Shown piece by piece: positions 6,315 through 6,712 of a stretch of 6,712 bases of DNA; the stretch's first letter is position 1; every line of letters begins with the position of its first letter. The stretch is from contig JAFTRQ010000045.1 in NCBI GenBank assembly GCA_017462125.1, positions 1 through 6,712 on the forward strand. The letters are read 5' to 3'. Position numbers and translations under genes: made by a program. Source of the DNA: Clostridia bacterium (GTDB lineage: Bacteria > Bacillota_A > Clostridia > Oscillospirales > CAG-272). The notes under the pieces are model-generated. The model was not told the DNA's origin. It saw only the letters and a program-made list of their open reading frames with translations, and ran no database searches.

Positions 6315-6357
6315 AAAGCGATTCAAGCCTAAAAAACTTGAGTCGCTTTCTTTTTTT
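6315..6357 (+). terminator. Intrinsic terminator of the DUF1016 gene
   Basis: The arms AAAGCGATTCAAG (6315-6327) and CTTGAGTCGCTTT (6337-6349) pair over 13 positions with one G-U wobble around a nine-base A-rich loop. A T-run follows (6348-6357, interrupted once by C). It begins about 30 bases after the stop. The A-rich flank on the left means it could also act on transcripts from the other strand. Confidence 0.88.
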
Positions 6358-6393
6358 GTGAAAATTTTGTAAACATACACACTTTACCCTTGA

Positions 6394-6712
6394 CAAAAGT
6401 GGTTTCACAATCATTTCTGTCTCTCGGCAACGGGCTTTTCGGGTAAGAGGTATCACGACTGCAAGGCAACCTACAAGCTGATGCGCGACACCTCGGACAG
6501 ACTTTGCAGGGAGTATGGTCTATCGGTCATCGAGAAACCGAAGCAGCAAGGAGCAAAGCATATTGCGGAGGTTCACGCCGAAAAGAAAGGTATACCGACG
6601 ATGCGCGATCAGATACGCGCAGACATTATGGCAATTTCAAATTTTGAGCTTAATTTGAAAAACTTTTATAGACGTATGCGCGACCTCGGCTACACCTTTG
6701 AATATCGCGGAC
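6394..6712 (+). pseudogene. Relaxase (MobA/VirD2-type mobilization protein) fragment, 5' truncated, running off the window
   Basis: The frame translates without a stop from CAA at 6394 to the end of the window. It reads FHNHF, then GKRYHDCKATYKLMRD, TSDRLCREYGLSVIEKPK, KHIAEVHAEKKGIPT, RDQIRADI and FYRRMRDLGYTFEYRG. This order is typical of clostridial relaxases of the MobA/VirD2 kind, which nick and carry plasmid or integrative-element DNA at transfer. HNH belongs to the metal-binding histidine motif. In the family this motif lies more than 100 residues from the start, so the tyrosine-bearing N-terminus is absent; an in-frame TGA sits at 6391-6393, just after a terminator. The upstream +2 frame reads TLDKS (6386-6400), resembling the T-x-DK that normally precedes HNH, so a one-base loss near 6394-6402 is likely. 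The usual Asn after the histidines (HNHxxxN) is also missing. The gene is probably inactive; its end lies beyond the window. Confidence 0.78.

Noticed and set aside
1..6712. CRISPR array, tRNA, rRNA, riboswitch or complete insertion sequence
   Set aside because: No regularly spaced repeats, cloverleaf-like sequence, rRNA-like stretch or transposase with terminal repeats was seen on either strand.

Overview
The window looks like chromosomal or accessory DNA of a Gram-positive, moderately low-GC anaerobe of the Clostridia/Firmicutes type. This rests on strong AGGAGG-type ribosome binding sites, TTG start use, three short lipoprotein signals ending in [LV]xAC or LGAC, and a relaxase fragment resembling those of clostridial conjugative elements. 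The genus cannot be named from the sequence.

Positions 1-4996 hold five genes on the + strand, closely spaced and probably one transcription unit that begins upstream of the window. The order is: the C-terminal part of an exported protein (A1, to 523); a lipoprotein with a DPLNR linker motif (L1, 541-1260); a TPR-containing lipoprotein (1335-2288); a full-length secreted protein (A2, 2294-3937); and a second DPLNR lipoprotein (L2, 3953-4996). A1 and A2 share a clear C-terminal domain. L1 and L2 share the signal peptide style and the Asp/Asn/Gly-rich linker. The locus is therefore a duplicated exported-protein/lipoprotein pair with a TPR lipoprotein between the copies. All products are predicted to lie at or beyond the cell surface. 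I recognise no assigned function for the pair. A2 adds a glycine-rich hydrophobic middle segment and a C-terminal four-cysteine zinc ribbon that A1 lacks.

Positions 4997-5299 are non-coding. They carry a terminator-like hairpin (5084-5119) and a near-consensus promoter with an extended -10 (5220-5248) that drives the next gene.

Positions 5300-6283 encode a DUF1016/YhcG-family PD-(D/E)XK nuclease-like protein, visibly more AT-rich than the lipoprotein cluster and followed by a strong intrinsic terminator (6315-6357). From about 6394 to the window end there is a relaxase (MobA/VirD2-type) fragment. It lacks its N-terminus and appears frameshifted, so it looks like the remnant of an integrative or mobilizable element. 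The right third of the window is thus an accessory segment next to the surface-protein operon.

The best candidate for something undescribed is the duplicated A/L cassette with its TPR lipoprotein. It resembles a surface-exposed or secreted multi-protein system, but its role cannot be deduced from sequence alone.
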